23,091 nt of DNA from Empedobacter stercoris (lineage in GTDB: Bacteria > Bacteroidota > Bacteroidia > Flavobacteriales > Weeksellaceae): the NCBI RefSeq assembly GCF_965137335.1, contig NZ_CBCRZD010000034.1; one strand, written 5' to 3'. This document shows positions 7,489 to 14,597 of the stretch, in pieces. Numbering within the stretch: position 1 is the first letter of the stretch; each line of letters opens with the position of its first letter. A program made the translations under genes and the position numbers. The notes below the pieces were generated by a model, which had not been told where the DNA came from, did not search any database, and saw only the letters and a list, made by a program, of their open reading frames with translations.

Positions 7489-7874
7489 TTCATTTTTGTC
7501 TTGACACAAAAACGAACCAAAAAGGTCAAGTCTGTGCTTACAAATCGGTCAATAACGGCTACTCGCTAAATGCTTTAAATCATTCGCATATGAAATGCGA
7601 ACAGTAAATCATTTTTAACGCTCTTTACGCCGAATTGACACTCGACTTTTCAGCAAGGACGAGTTTAGAATCGAAATGATAACGAATTTTAATAATGAAA
7701 AAGGATGTAGAAACCGGCATTAAAACTCTCACGTTAAGAAAATGGTTGAATGCAACGTTAAAAAGGTTTTAGCCCGTAGGGTTTTAAAATCTTTAGTGGA
7801 ATGAAAACATTTTTAGTAGAGAGGTTTACAGCAAAGCGTTTTTTGTTTCGTTTTTTGCGCTTAAAAAATGAAAG
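7489..7874. repeat. repeat unit C of the tandem array (most diverged)
   Basis: Same order of parts as units A and B, starting TTCATTTTTGTCTTGAC, but with scattered substitutions, so it is an older or separately evolving copy. Substitutions in its foldback keep pairing at two stems. Its right part has AAGCG/CGCTT (7834-7838 and 7858-7862) where the others have an AAGTC...GACG arrangement, again keeping a hairpin. It lacks the CACACCATGG tail and runs into REP-like hairpins instead. Confidence 0.75.
7543..7647. other. 105-nt imperfect foldback, copy C
   Basis: Same length and layout as copies A and B. Compared with them, CGAC/GTCG has become CGGC/GCCG and TTCACAT/ATGTGAA has become TTCGCAT/ATGCGAA; both are two-sided changes that keep pairing. 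One outer change (AGTCG to AATCG) gives A-C if read as + strand RNA and G-U if read as - strand RNA. Confidence 0.75.
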
Positions 7875-7877
7875 AAA

Positions 7878-7940
7878 GAGATTTCTCGATACCTCGAAAT
7901 GACATATTGAATGCGATTCTGAGACAAGCCCAGAATGACA
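7878..7940. repeat. pair of short REP-like hairpins
   Basis: Two small hairpins each end in AATGACA. The first has TTT(CT)CGA and TCGAAA around TACC; the second has ATTCTG (7916-7921) and CAGAAT (7931-7936) with a 9-nt loop. Short hairpins ending in AATGACA are a familiar kind of intergenic repeat in bacteria. The rest of 7941-8119 shows no gene; it contains GGCAAGATGAAGGCAGGAT-type degenerate repeats only. Confidence 0.5.
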
Positions 7941-8119
7941 AAATTCATTGGTTAAAAAGAATATTAATAAGAATAAAAAACGTTAAACGTAGAACATAGA
8001 CAATTCCAAATAGCAGGATACTCCCAACATCAAGGCAAGATGAAGGCAGGATAAAGGCAACATAGTGGCAGTAGAATGTATGTAAACGATTTTTGAATTG
8101 AGATATGAGAATTGTTGAA

Positions 8120-8448
8120 AGTGATAATGAATTTGAATATTGAAAAAGGATGAAGAAACCGGCATTAAAACTCTCACGTTAAGAAAATGGTTGAATGCAA
8201 CGTTAAAAAGGTTTTAGCCCGTAGGGTTTTTAAAATCTTTAGTGAAATGAGAATATTTTTAGTAGAGAGGTTTACAGCCAAGTCTTTTTTCGTTAGTTTT
8301 TTTGACGAAAAAAAGTGACATTTTTGACGAAAAAAAGTGACATTAAAGAAAAAGAATACCTGAGCCACACCATGGCTCCTCCTTTTAATTTCAAATTTTT
8401 AATTTCAAATTTTTTTTTGGATGCTCTTCCCCGTAAGGCATGTGAATT
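8120..8448. repeat. repeat unit D (5'-truncated) of the array
   Basis: Lacks the left hairpin and the foldback; homology begins near GAATTTGAATATTG. Positions 8155-8417 are identical to 7120-7382 in unit B, including the 22-bp internal duplication, so one was copied from the other recently. The tail (CTCTTCCCCGTAAGGCATGTGAATT) also matches B up to about 8448. Short open frames here are in the repeat and have no protein features. Confidence 0.8.
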
Positions 8449-8525
8449 CAATATTCATAAAATAAAAAAGAGGATGACTTTAAAGATTAAAACAATTACG
8501 TAAATAAATAGCTGTATGATAATAA

Positions 8526-8559
8526 TTTATAGTATTTTTATCTCAAATAATACTATAAA
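8526..8559. promoter_or_regulatory. 11-bp inverted repeat upstream of the OmpA lipoprotein (operator candidate)
   Basis: The arms TTTATAGTATT (8526-8536) and AATACTATAAA (8549-8559) are perfect complements with a 12-nt spacer. A TAATATTTG sequence at 8562-8570, close to the TAnnTTTG consensus but one base longer, sits between it and the ATG. This fits a regulator site overlapping the upstream promoter region. It is too AT-rich for a good terminator. Confidence 0.4.
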
Positions 8560-8577
8560 ATTAATATTTGAACAGCG

Positions 8578-9570
8578 ATGAATAAACTATTTATTGTAGC
8601 GATTGCAGCTACTTTGATTGTTTCTTGTAACAACAAAACAGAAGAAAAGAAAACGAATAATGTTGCAGTAGATACTAATCAGAATCAAGAAAACACGATT
8701 GCTGATAAGGGATTTGACATCAACAAAATTCCATTTTCGACAGCTGATATTGGAGATTTTCCTTTCATAAATCTTCCGCAAGGTTTACAAGAAATGAACA
8801 AACCTTTGGTAAAAGAATTTGACATGTGTTTTTTTCCTATTAACGGTGTTATGACTCCTTTTGAAGGAAAATTATATAAAACTTTTGTTTCACCTAAACA
8901 AGGAGAAGAATTTTCGCAACATTTCTTTGAAAAAAGTATGGCTGATTATTTACAATCTATCGGGGCTGTTAAAGTGTTTGATGGTGAAATAACCAAAGAA
9001 GAATATGAGCGTTACAATAAACAAGATCCAAATAAAGGAGGTGAAGGCGATATGGGATACGCTGGACAAAATATGAAGTTTTGGGTATTACGCACAAAAG
9101 ATAAAGGAAATGTATATATACAATACCTTTCTAACAATGCTGGTGCTTCGCTTAATGTACTACAAGAAGCAAACTTTAAGCAGACGATTACCAAAGTAAC
9201 AGCAGACGATATTGCTAATGATTTGACTAAGAATGGAAAATCTATTTTATATATAAATTTTGATGTTGATCAAGCAAAAATCACGCAAGAAGGTGATGAG
9301 ATTGTGACTGAAATTGCAAATGCCTTAAAGAAAGATAACACAATGAAAATATCAATTGAAGGGCATACTGATAATTCTGGAGATGCTAAACATAACAAAA
9401 AACTATCTAACGACCGTGCAAATACTGTAATGCAAAAACTAATTGCTTTAGGCATTGATAAAACACGTTTATCTGCCATAGGATATGGAGCCGAAAAACC
9501 ATTGGTAGCAAATGATACTGAAGAAAATAAAGCAAAAAATAGACGTGTAGAATTGGTTAAAGTAAAGTAA
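8578..9570 (+). CDS. OmpA-family outer-membrane lipoprotein
   Basis: A 330-aa lipoprotein: signal with lipobox IVSC and Cys17, then a polar, Asn- and Lys-rich linker, then an unrecognised middle region (about 45-210). The C-terminal third (about 215-330) is an OmpA-like peptidoglycan-binding domain: ILYINFDVDQAKI, then IEGHTDNSG with Asp265, and NRRVEL with Arg323, the pair that holds diaminopimelate in this family. It probably tethers the outer membrane to the cell wall. It is the first gene after the repeat array, and the next gene starts 29 nt downstream, probably in one transcript. Family is sure for the C-terminal domain; the role of the middle region is unknown. Confidence 0.88.
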   Translation: MNKLFIVAIAATLIVSCNNKTEEKKTNNVAVDTNQNQENTIADKGFDINKIPFSTADIGDFPFINLPQGLQEMNKPLVKEFDMCFFPINGVMTPFEGKLYKTFVSPKQGEEFSQHFFEKSMADYLQSIGAVKVFDGEITKEEYERYNKQDPNKGGEGDMGYAGQNMKFWVLRTKDKGNVYIQYLSNNAGASLNVLQEANFKQTITKVTADDIANDLTKNGKSILYINFDVDQAKITQEGDEIVTEIANALKKDNTMKISIEGHTDNSGDAKHNKKLSNDRANTVMQKLIALGIDKTRLSAIGYGAEKPLVANDTEENKAKNRRVELVKVK

Positions 9571-9599
9571 AATCTATATATGTTTTATTTCTATTGAAT

Positions 9600-10802
9600 A
9601 TGAATAATATTACTACTAATCGTATTTCACTATTTTCTTTGTTATTCTTTCTGAGTTTAAAGCTTGCTCAAGCACAAGACCTCCCTTATAAGTTTACAGA
9701 AGATATACAATCAAAAATAAACAGTAGTGAAAATACTTTTGCGTTACAATTAGCAGCTACAGACTTTGCTTTTCAGGGAAGTTACAGTAAAGCCCTTAAA
9801 ACTTGGAATGAACAACGTCCAGATTTAAAAGAAATAAAACTAACCCCTTTTGATTCTGTATTTTTTCATAACAGTAAAGCTGTTTCTGCAAAAGATTATA
9901 TTATTGATAGAAGTAAAAATGAAAAAATTGTCATACTAAATGAACTGCATCATAATGCAAGTCATAGATGGTTTGCAACTTCGTTGTTAAAGGATCTTTA
10001 CGCAAATGGATATCGTTATTTAGGTCTTGAAGCATTAGATGATTTATTGATAAATGAAAGACAGTTTGCAACAGTAGAAAGTGGATTCTATACTTCCGAG
10101 CCTAATTTTGGAAACTTTATAAAAGAAGCGCTTGATTTAGGTTTTACAGTATTTGGTTATGAAGCTTCGGATAAAGATAATTGGGACAAAGATCCCTGGA
10201 AAAATCGCGAGATTGCACAAGCTAAGAATATCCATACTTTTATGAAAAATAATACCAATGGTAAATATTTTATTTATTGTGGTGCAGGACATGCTTTTGA
10301 AGGAGATAATAACGGTAGAGGCATGTCTATGGCAGGTATTTTAGCAGAGTTAACTGGTACTAATCCTTTTACTATTGATCAAAATAAGTATTCAGATAAA
10401 GGAGAAAGTCGTTACAATCAACCTCTTTCTAAATTAATCACGACAACCACTCCAACTGTTTTGATAAATGATAAGGGAATCATTTTCAGAGGTAATCCAT
10501 CTAGTTATGAAACTGATATCTCTATCATTCAACCTGCAAATTCCTTTCTAGGAACTACCCTTCTGCTTCAAAAATCTAAGGCATATAAAAAAATTATACT
10601 TCCTAAGAATCTTATTAAAACATATCCTGCAATGATATTGCTCTACAGAAAAGGTGAAGCTGAACAAAATGGTGTACCCACAGCTGTATATGAAGTATTA
10701 ACTGATACTGATATTCCTTCTATTTTTTTAAAGAAGACTACCTATGAAATTATAATTCTTGATAAAAATTACCAGATACAAAATAAATATACTAGTGATT
10801 AG
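9600..10802 (+). CDS. secreted ChaN/EreA-like superfamily protein, function unknown
   Basis: A 400-aa exported protein: signal peptide ending AQA before QDLPYKF. The central region (about 105-250) has the scattered His/Glu pattern of the EreA/ChaN-like fold: NELHHNASHR (Glu115, His117, His118), YLGLEA (Glu144), FGYE (Glu188) and CGAGHAFE (His231, Glu234). Related proteins include haem-binding ChaN lipoproteins and erythromycin esterases, but similarity here is at the motif level, so neither activity should be assumed. The first 100 residues and the last 120 show nothing familiar. I chose the ATG at 9600; a TTG two codons earlier is also in frame. It follows the OmpA lipoprotein by 29 nt, suggesting an envelope-related pair. 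Confidence 0.65.
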   Translation: MNNITTNRISLFSLLFFLSLKLAQAQDLPYKFTEDIQSKINSSENTFALQLAATDFAFQGSYSKALKTWNEQRPDLKEIKLTPFDSVFFHNSKAVSAKDYIIDRSKNEKIVILNELHHNASHRWFATSLLKDLYANGYRYLGLEALDDLLINERQFATVESGFYTSEPNFGNFIKEALDLGFTVFGYEASDKDNWDKDPWKNREIAQAKNIHTFMKNNTNGKYFIYCGAGHAFEGDNNGRGMSMAGILAELTGTNPFTIDQNKYSDKGESRYNQPLSKLITTTTPTVLINDKGIIFRGNPSSYETDISIIQPANSFLGTTLLLQKSKAYKKIILPKNLIKTYPAMILLYRKGEAEQNGVPTAVYEVLTDTDIPSIFLKKTTYEIIILDKNYQIQNKYTSD

Positions 10803-11025
10803 ACGTTTTGTATACGATGAAACAGAAAATATAATTATTTAATCTCGTATTATTTTCATTTTCTTTAATCTTTAAAAAGGAAAATTAGATAAACAATTAA
10901 AATACATTATCTGAAAGTTTAAACAAGCTTATATTTTAACCAAATCAATTATTCGATAACCATATTGTTAAACAACTAAACATGTTATGAAACAGGTTTA
11001 AAAGAAAGTATTTTCAGATTAAAAT

Positions 11026-11033
11026 CATCTTTG
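11026..11033 (+). promoter_or_regulatory. possible -7 element for the FAH operon
   Basis: CATCTTTG differs from TAnnTTTG by one base and lies 26 nt before the ATG at 11060. The rest of 10803-11059 is AT-rich with small imperfect palindromes (for example TTGTTAAACAA) and no gene. Confidence 0.35.
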
Positions 11034-11059
11034 TATCTTCACCTTTCAAACAACAAATA

Positions 11060-12028
11060 ATGAAATTCGTTACTTTCTTAGACAATCAACAAGAAAAAGT
11101 AGGTCTTGTTTGGCAAGATACGGTGTATGACTTGACCAAAATTAATTCTAATTTACCCACTACCCTAATTGATATTTTAGCTGATGATGATTTTTCGCTT
11201 TTAATCTGCCAACAGCTTACAAAGGAAATCTCACGTGATGAACACAAATACGCTATTGTAGCAAATCCTCACATCTTAGCACCTATACCTCATCCCACGA
11301 GTTTTAGAGATGCCTATGCTTTTCGCCAACATGTCGAAACTTCTCGCTTAAACAGAGGTTTAGACATGATTCCTGAATTTGATCAATTCCCAGTCTTCTA
11401 TTTTTCTAATCATCAGGCGATTCAAGGTCCTGGAAAAGTAGTTGCCATGGAGAAGCATTTCGACCGAATGGATTTTGAGCTCGAAGTTGCCATCGTCATT
11501 AAAAAAGAAGGGATAAATATAAAAGCTGAAAATGCTGATGAATATATCGGTGGATTTATGATCCTGAATGATTTGAGTGCCCGCGCTTTGCAAATGGATG
11601 AAATGAAACTAAACCTTGGTCCTGCAAAAGGAAAAGATTTTGCGTCAATGTTTGGTCCCTATTTAGTAACACCAGAAGAAATCGAAAGCTACAAAGTAGC
11701 ACCTAAAGATGGTCATATCGGAAATTGTTATGATTTAGCGATGACCTGTGCTGTGAATGATGTTGAAGTTTCTCAAGGTAATTTCAAAGATATGCATTGG
11801 ACATTTGCTGAAATCATCGAACGAATTTCCTATGGCGTGAAGCTTTATCCGGGTGATATCATCGGTTCTGGAACAGTTGGAACAGGTTGCTTTCTTGAAC
11901 TAAATGGAACTGGAAAACGCCAAAATCCTAACTACAAAGAACAATGGTTACAACCAAATGATCATATCGAAATGTCTGTCACAGGATTAGGAAAATTAGT
12001 AAATTCTGTTCATCTTTATAACCAATAA
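11060..12028 (+). CDS. fumarylacetoacetate hydrolase (FAH) family protein
   Basis: A 322-aa cytoplasmic metal-dependent C-C bond hydrolase, or close relative. Catalytic features line up with the FAH fold: RQHVE with His91 at the position of the catalytic His, FELEVA with metal-binding Glu140 and Glu142, NDLSAR with metal-binding Asp171, the KGKDF Lys192 region, and the closing GSGTVGTG segment. In aromatic catabolism such enzymes cleave fumarylacetoacetate or similar acylpyruvates to give fumarate. It leads a tightly spaced operon, with the next start 9 nt after its stop. No homogentisate dioxygenase or hydroxyphenylpyruvate dioxygenase gene is in the window, so the exact substrate is not shown. 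Confidence 0.85.
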   Translation: MKFVTFLDNQQEKVGLVWQDTVYDLTKINSNLPTTLIDILADDDFSLLICQQLTKEISRDEHKYAIVANPHILAPIPHPTSFRDAYAFRQHVETSRLNRGLDMIPEFDQFPVFYFSNHQAIQGPGKVVAMEKHFDRMDFELEVAIVIKKEGINIKAENADEYIGGFMILNDLSARALQMDEMKLNLGPAKGKDFASMFGPYLVTPEEIESYKVAPKDGHIGNCYDLAMTCAVNDVEVSQGNFKDMHWTFAEIIERISYGVKLYPGDIIGSGTVGTGCFLELNGTGKRQNPNYKEQWLQPNDHIEMSVTGLGKLVNSVHLYNQ

Positions 12029-12037
12029 TCTCAATTT

Positions 12038-12916
12038 ATGCAACACACAAAATCCTTTGAACCTAACACAAGTCAGTTCGATGATATTTTCAAACATGCT
12101 ATTTCTCCACGTCCTATTTGCTTTGCAAGTACAATGGATAAAGATGGAAATGTAAATTTGAGTCCATTTTCTTTTTTCAATATGATGGGACAAAATCCAC
12201 CTATTTGTGTTTTTTCACCGTTAAGAAAAATGAGAGATGGAACAACAAAACATACATTAGAAAATATATGGGAACATCCAGAATGTGTGATTAATATCGT
12301 AAATTATGATATTGTACAACAACAATCCTTGGCGAGTGTCGAATACCCAAAAGGAGTAAACGAATTTGTAAAAGCTGGTTTTACAGAACTTCCTTCCGAA
12401 TTGGTAAAACCTCCTCGCGTTGCAGAATCGCCTGTGCAATTAGAATGTAAGGTACGCGAAGTAATTTCGATTACAGATCAACCCGGTGCAGCAAATTTAG
12501 TTATTGCGGAAGTAGTGCGATTGCATATTCACAAAAACTTGTTGGATGAAAATGATAAAGTTTCCCCTTATGATTTGGATTTAGTTGCGCGTATGGGTGG
12601 AGATTATTATTGCCGTATCATTCCAGAATCAATCTTTGAAGTTGAAAAACCAACCCGTACTGTTGGTTTAGGAATAGATCAACTACCAGATGAAGTGAAG
12701 CACTCTAAATACTTAACAGGTAATAATTTAGGTCAATTAGGAAATGTAGAAAAATTACCAACAGAAGAAATGATTCTTCATTTCAAAGAACAATTAACGC
12801 AACGTTTAGACATCGAGAAATTTAAGTCGGTTGAGGTACGTCATCAAGTAGCTGCAAAGCTTTTAGAACAAGGTGATGTAAATGGTGCATGGTATTGGTT
12901 ATTAATGCAAATATAA
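12038..12916 (+). CDS. flavin reductase-like (FMN-binding split-barrel) protein
   Basis: A 292-aa cytoplasmic protein. Residues about 18-200 form a flavin-reductase-like domain with the typical start PRPICFASTMDKDGNVNLSP, then SFFNMMGQNPPICVFSP, an FMN-binding pattern, and later YYCRI. The last 85 or so residues are a helical, charged extension not needed for the domain (LGNVEKLPTEEMILHFKEQL and onward). Enzymes of this family reduce flavins with NAD(P)H for partner oxygenases, or bind FMN with other roles. Its place between the FAH gene and an SDR, with gaps of 9 and 3 nt, suggests it serves the same catabolic route. Confidence 0.8.
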   Translation: MQHTKSFEPNTSQFDDIFKHAISPRPICFASTMDKDGNVNLSPFSFFNMMGQNPPICVFSPLRKMRDGTTKHTLENIWEHPECVINIVNYDIVQQQSLASVEYPKGVNEFVKAGFTELPSELVKPPRVAESPVQLECKVREVISITDQPGAANLVIAEVVRLHIHKNLLDENDKVSPYDLDLVARMGGDYYCRIIPESIFEVEKPTRTVGLGIDQLPDEVKHSKYLTGNNLGQLGNVEKLPTEEMILHFKEQLTQRLDIEKFKSVEVRHQVAAKLLEQGDVNGAWYWLLMQI

Positions 12917-12919
12917 ATC

Positions 12920-13588
12920 ATGAATAAAACGGTATTGATCGTAGGAAGTACAGGTTTGATCGGTTCGTTGCTTTTAGAAAAGTTACTAAATGATCCTAAT
13001 TATTCGAAGGTAATTACCATCGTTCGCAAACCTCAACAGCTCAATCATCCGAAGATAATGGAGATTGTAACTGATTTCAACTCAGAAATCAATTTAGATC
13101 ATATCGAAACAATTGATTCGATCTTTTCTTGCTTAGGAACAACACGTAAGAAAACGCCTGATTTAAATGCGTACCGAAAAATTGAAATAGATATTCCAGT
13201 ACAATTTGCACAATTAGGAAATAAAAAAGGGTTGACGAAATTTCATTATATTTCTTCGGTTGGTGCAAATGCTACAACCTCTAACTTTTATCTCAAAATG
13301 AAAGGAGAAGCAGAAAAAGCGTTACAACAAGAAAATGTGAAACAGCTGTTTCTATACCGCCCTTCTTTGTTGACAGGAAATAGAGCCGAATATCGTTTGG
13401 CTGAAAATATCAGCGCTAAGATATTACCTTTGTTTAATCCTTTTTTGGTTGGAAATCTCTCCAAATACAAATCCATTGCAGCCGAAAAAGTGGCGCAAGC
13501 ACTTCTGGAAAATGATTTACACATAACTTCAGAAAAAGTTTCTGTATTGTATTATAACGAAATTATGAATTCTAAAAATAAAATTTAA
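12920..13588 (+). CDS. atypical short-chain dehydrogenase (NAD(P)H-binding, HTATIP2/TIP30-like)
   Basis: A 222-aa Rossmann-fold protein. The nucleotide-binding glycine motif is GSTGLIGS (Gly9, Gly12, Gly15). A catalytic-type set is present: YISSVG with Ser112/113, then Tyr124 and Lys128 in the YxxxK arrangement. After that comes the LYRPSLLTG segment typical of the HTATIP2-like and NmrA-like extended group. The substrate is unknown. The start lies 3 nt after the flavin-reductase gene, and the stop shares one base with the next ATG, so translation is probably coupled. Confidence 0.8.
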   Translation: MNKTVLIVGSTGLIGSLLLEKLLNDPNYSKVITIVRKPQQLNHPKIMEIVTDFNSEINLDHIETIDSIFSCLGTTRKKTPDLNAYRKIEIDIPVQFAQLGNKKGLTKFHYISSVGANATTSNFYLKMKGEAEKALQQENVKQLFLYRPSLLTGNRAEYRLAENISAKILPLFNPFLVGNLSKYKSIAAEKVAQALLENDLHITSEKVSVLYYNEIMNSKNKI

Positions 13589-13776
13589 TGATCATATTAG
13601 CTGTACTCTTACCATGGTTATCCTTTATACTAAGAGGAAAAATAATTCATGGTGTGATTTGCTTAGTTTTACAAATCTCCTTATTCGGATGGTTACCAGC
13701 TGCAATCTGGGCTGTTGCCTCTCTTTTAGACGATAGAAACAAAGCCAGAATAAAAGAAATGAATCGAAATAAGTAA
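13588..13776 (+). CDS. YqaE/Pmp3-type small membrane protein
   Basis: A 62-aa protein with two hydrophobic segments (about 2-17 and 19-47) separated by a short basic turn, then a charged tail (DDRNKARIKEMNRNK). The pattern LPWLSFILRGK followed by LFGWLPAAIWAV fits the YqaE/Pmp3 family, small stress-linked membrane proteins whose job is unclear. The ATG overlaps the stop of the SDR gene by one base, making it the last gene of the FAH operon. The stop codon itself overlaps the start of the terminator palindrome. Confidence 0.7.
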   Translation: MIILAVLLPWLSFILRGKIIHGVICLVLQISLFGWLPAAIWAVASLLDDRNKARIKEMNRNK

Positions 13777-13814
13777 ACAATAAAAGCCAACCGATCGGTT
13801 GGCTTTTATTGTTT
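13775..13814 (+). terminator. 40-bp perfect palindromic terminator of the FAH operon
   Basis: The arms at 13775-13794 and 13795-13814 are exact complements; the GC core GCCAACCGATCGGTTGGC is flanked by A and T runs on both sides, so it may stop transcription in both directions. Confidence 0.88.
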
Positions 13815-13895
13815 TAAAAAGTCTGTAAATCAATAATTATAGTGAGTTTTTTATCAAGGATAGACGATAATTTTAGCCTATCAAATACAACGACT

Positions 13896-14489
13896 ATGAA
13901 AAATACAATGTTCCTTACGGTTTTCTGTTTGCTTACTTGTTTTATACATGCACAAGAATACACCACCGATAATATTGTGATCAAGCAAGGCAATCAAGTT
14001 TTCTCTATTTATGATACAAAACAAACAATCACCTTAAATCCTACTGAATTTAGTATCGAGTATCTGAATAAGCCTTATCAAGAGAAAAAGAATTTATTTT
14101 ATGCGGCGCAAGCATTGGTAACGGATCATACGATTGACATCAATTTACATGAAGGAACTGAAATAGAAAGTATCCCTTATTTTGAGGCTGGTACAGGCTT
14201 TGCTGCGGAAGAAAATCAGTTGCTACACTACCCTTTCTTATCGCTTGATGGACACCAGTATTTGTATTACGTTCCGAATAAAGACAAACGGGTTGAAAAA
14301 TCAGGAACTTCTGGACAATGGGATATTCACAAATGGACGTTAAAAGGTGTTTTTCAATATGATGCTGAAATGGATTGGAATATCTACGATAACAATCAAG
14401 TGTATATTACATTAATTATTGACCGAAACTTAGATGGAATTCTTCAGAGAGGCGAGTTTTTTACACTTCAAATTATGTTCGAGAAATAA
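13896..14489 (+). CDS. secreted protein of unknown function with one EF-hand-like loop
   Basis: A 197-aa exported protein: signal peptide from the ATG at 13896, ending FIHAQ before EYT. An in-frame ATG 18 codons upstream is possible, but it would bury the signal peptide and overlaps the likely promoter region (TAATTTTA at 13868). The mature part is mostly beta-strand-like with many aromatic residues (WDIHKW, DWNIYDNN). Near the C-terminus, residues 176-187 read DRNLDGILQRGE, a full match to the 12-residue EF-hand calcium loop (acidic or Asn at 1, 3 and 5, Gly at 6, Ile/Leu at 8, Glu at 12). I do not recognise the family. It stands alone, 81 nt after the FAH operon terminator. Confidence 0.75.
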   Translation: MKNTMFLTVFCLLTCFIHAQEYTTDNIVIKQGNQVFSIYDTKQTITLNPTEFSIEYLNKPYQEKKNLFYAAQALVTDHTIDINLHEGTEIESIPYFEAGTGFAAEENQLLHYPFLSLDGHQYLYYVPNKDKRVEKSGTSGQWDIHKWTLKGVFQYDAEMDWNIYDNNQVYITLIIDRNLDGILQRGEFFTLQIMFEK

Positions 14490-14517
14490 TAGATATAAGC
14501 TTCAAACCAGTTCCTAT

Positions 14518-14569
14518 AAGGCTTTATAGATTTTATTCTAATTATTTCATTTTACGAAAAGGCTTTATA
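14518..14569 (+). repeat. 11-bp direct repeat upstream of the histidine kinase
   Basis: AAGGCTTTATA occurs at 14518-14528 and 14559-14569, 41 bp apart (about four helical turns), in the short intergenic region ahead of the kinase. It could be a pair of regulator sites. It is weak evidence by itself. Confidence 0.3.
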
Positions 14570-14597
14570 TTCGCTTTACAAAATATAATTTTCTATC

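Noticed and set aside
7983..8177. Open frame of 64 codons on the - strand
   Set aside because: It spans the edge of unit D and unrelated intergenic DNA, with no promoter, signal or protein-like pattern.
6437..8448. CRISPR array
   Set aside because: Units are about 400-500 bp, not 25-40 bp, with no regular spacers and no cas genes nearby.
8315..8503. Open frame of 62 codons on the + strand
   Set aside because: It is made of repeat-unit D sequence running into the intergenic region, and is not preserved in unit B after 7383.
13842..13895. Upstream ATG for the EF-hand-loop protein
   Set aside because: It would place 18 polar residues before a clear signal peptide and overlap the likely promoter.
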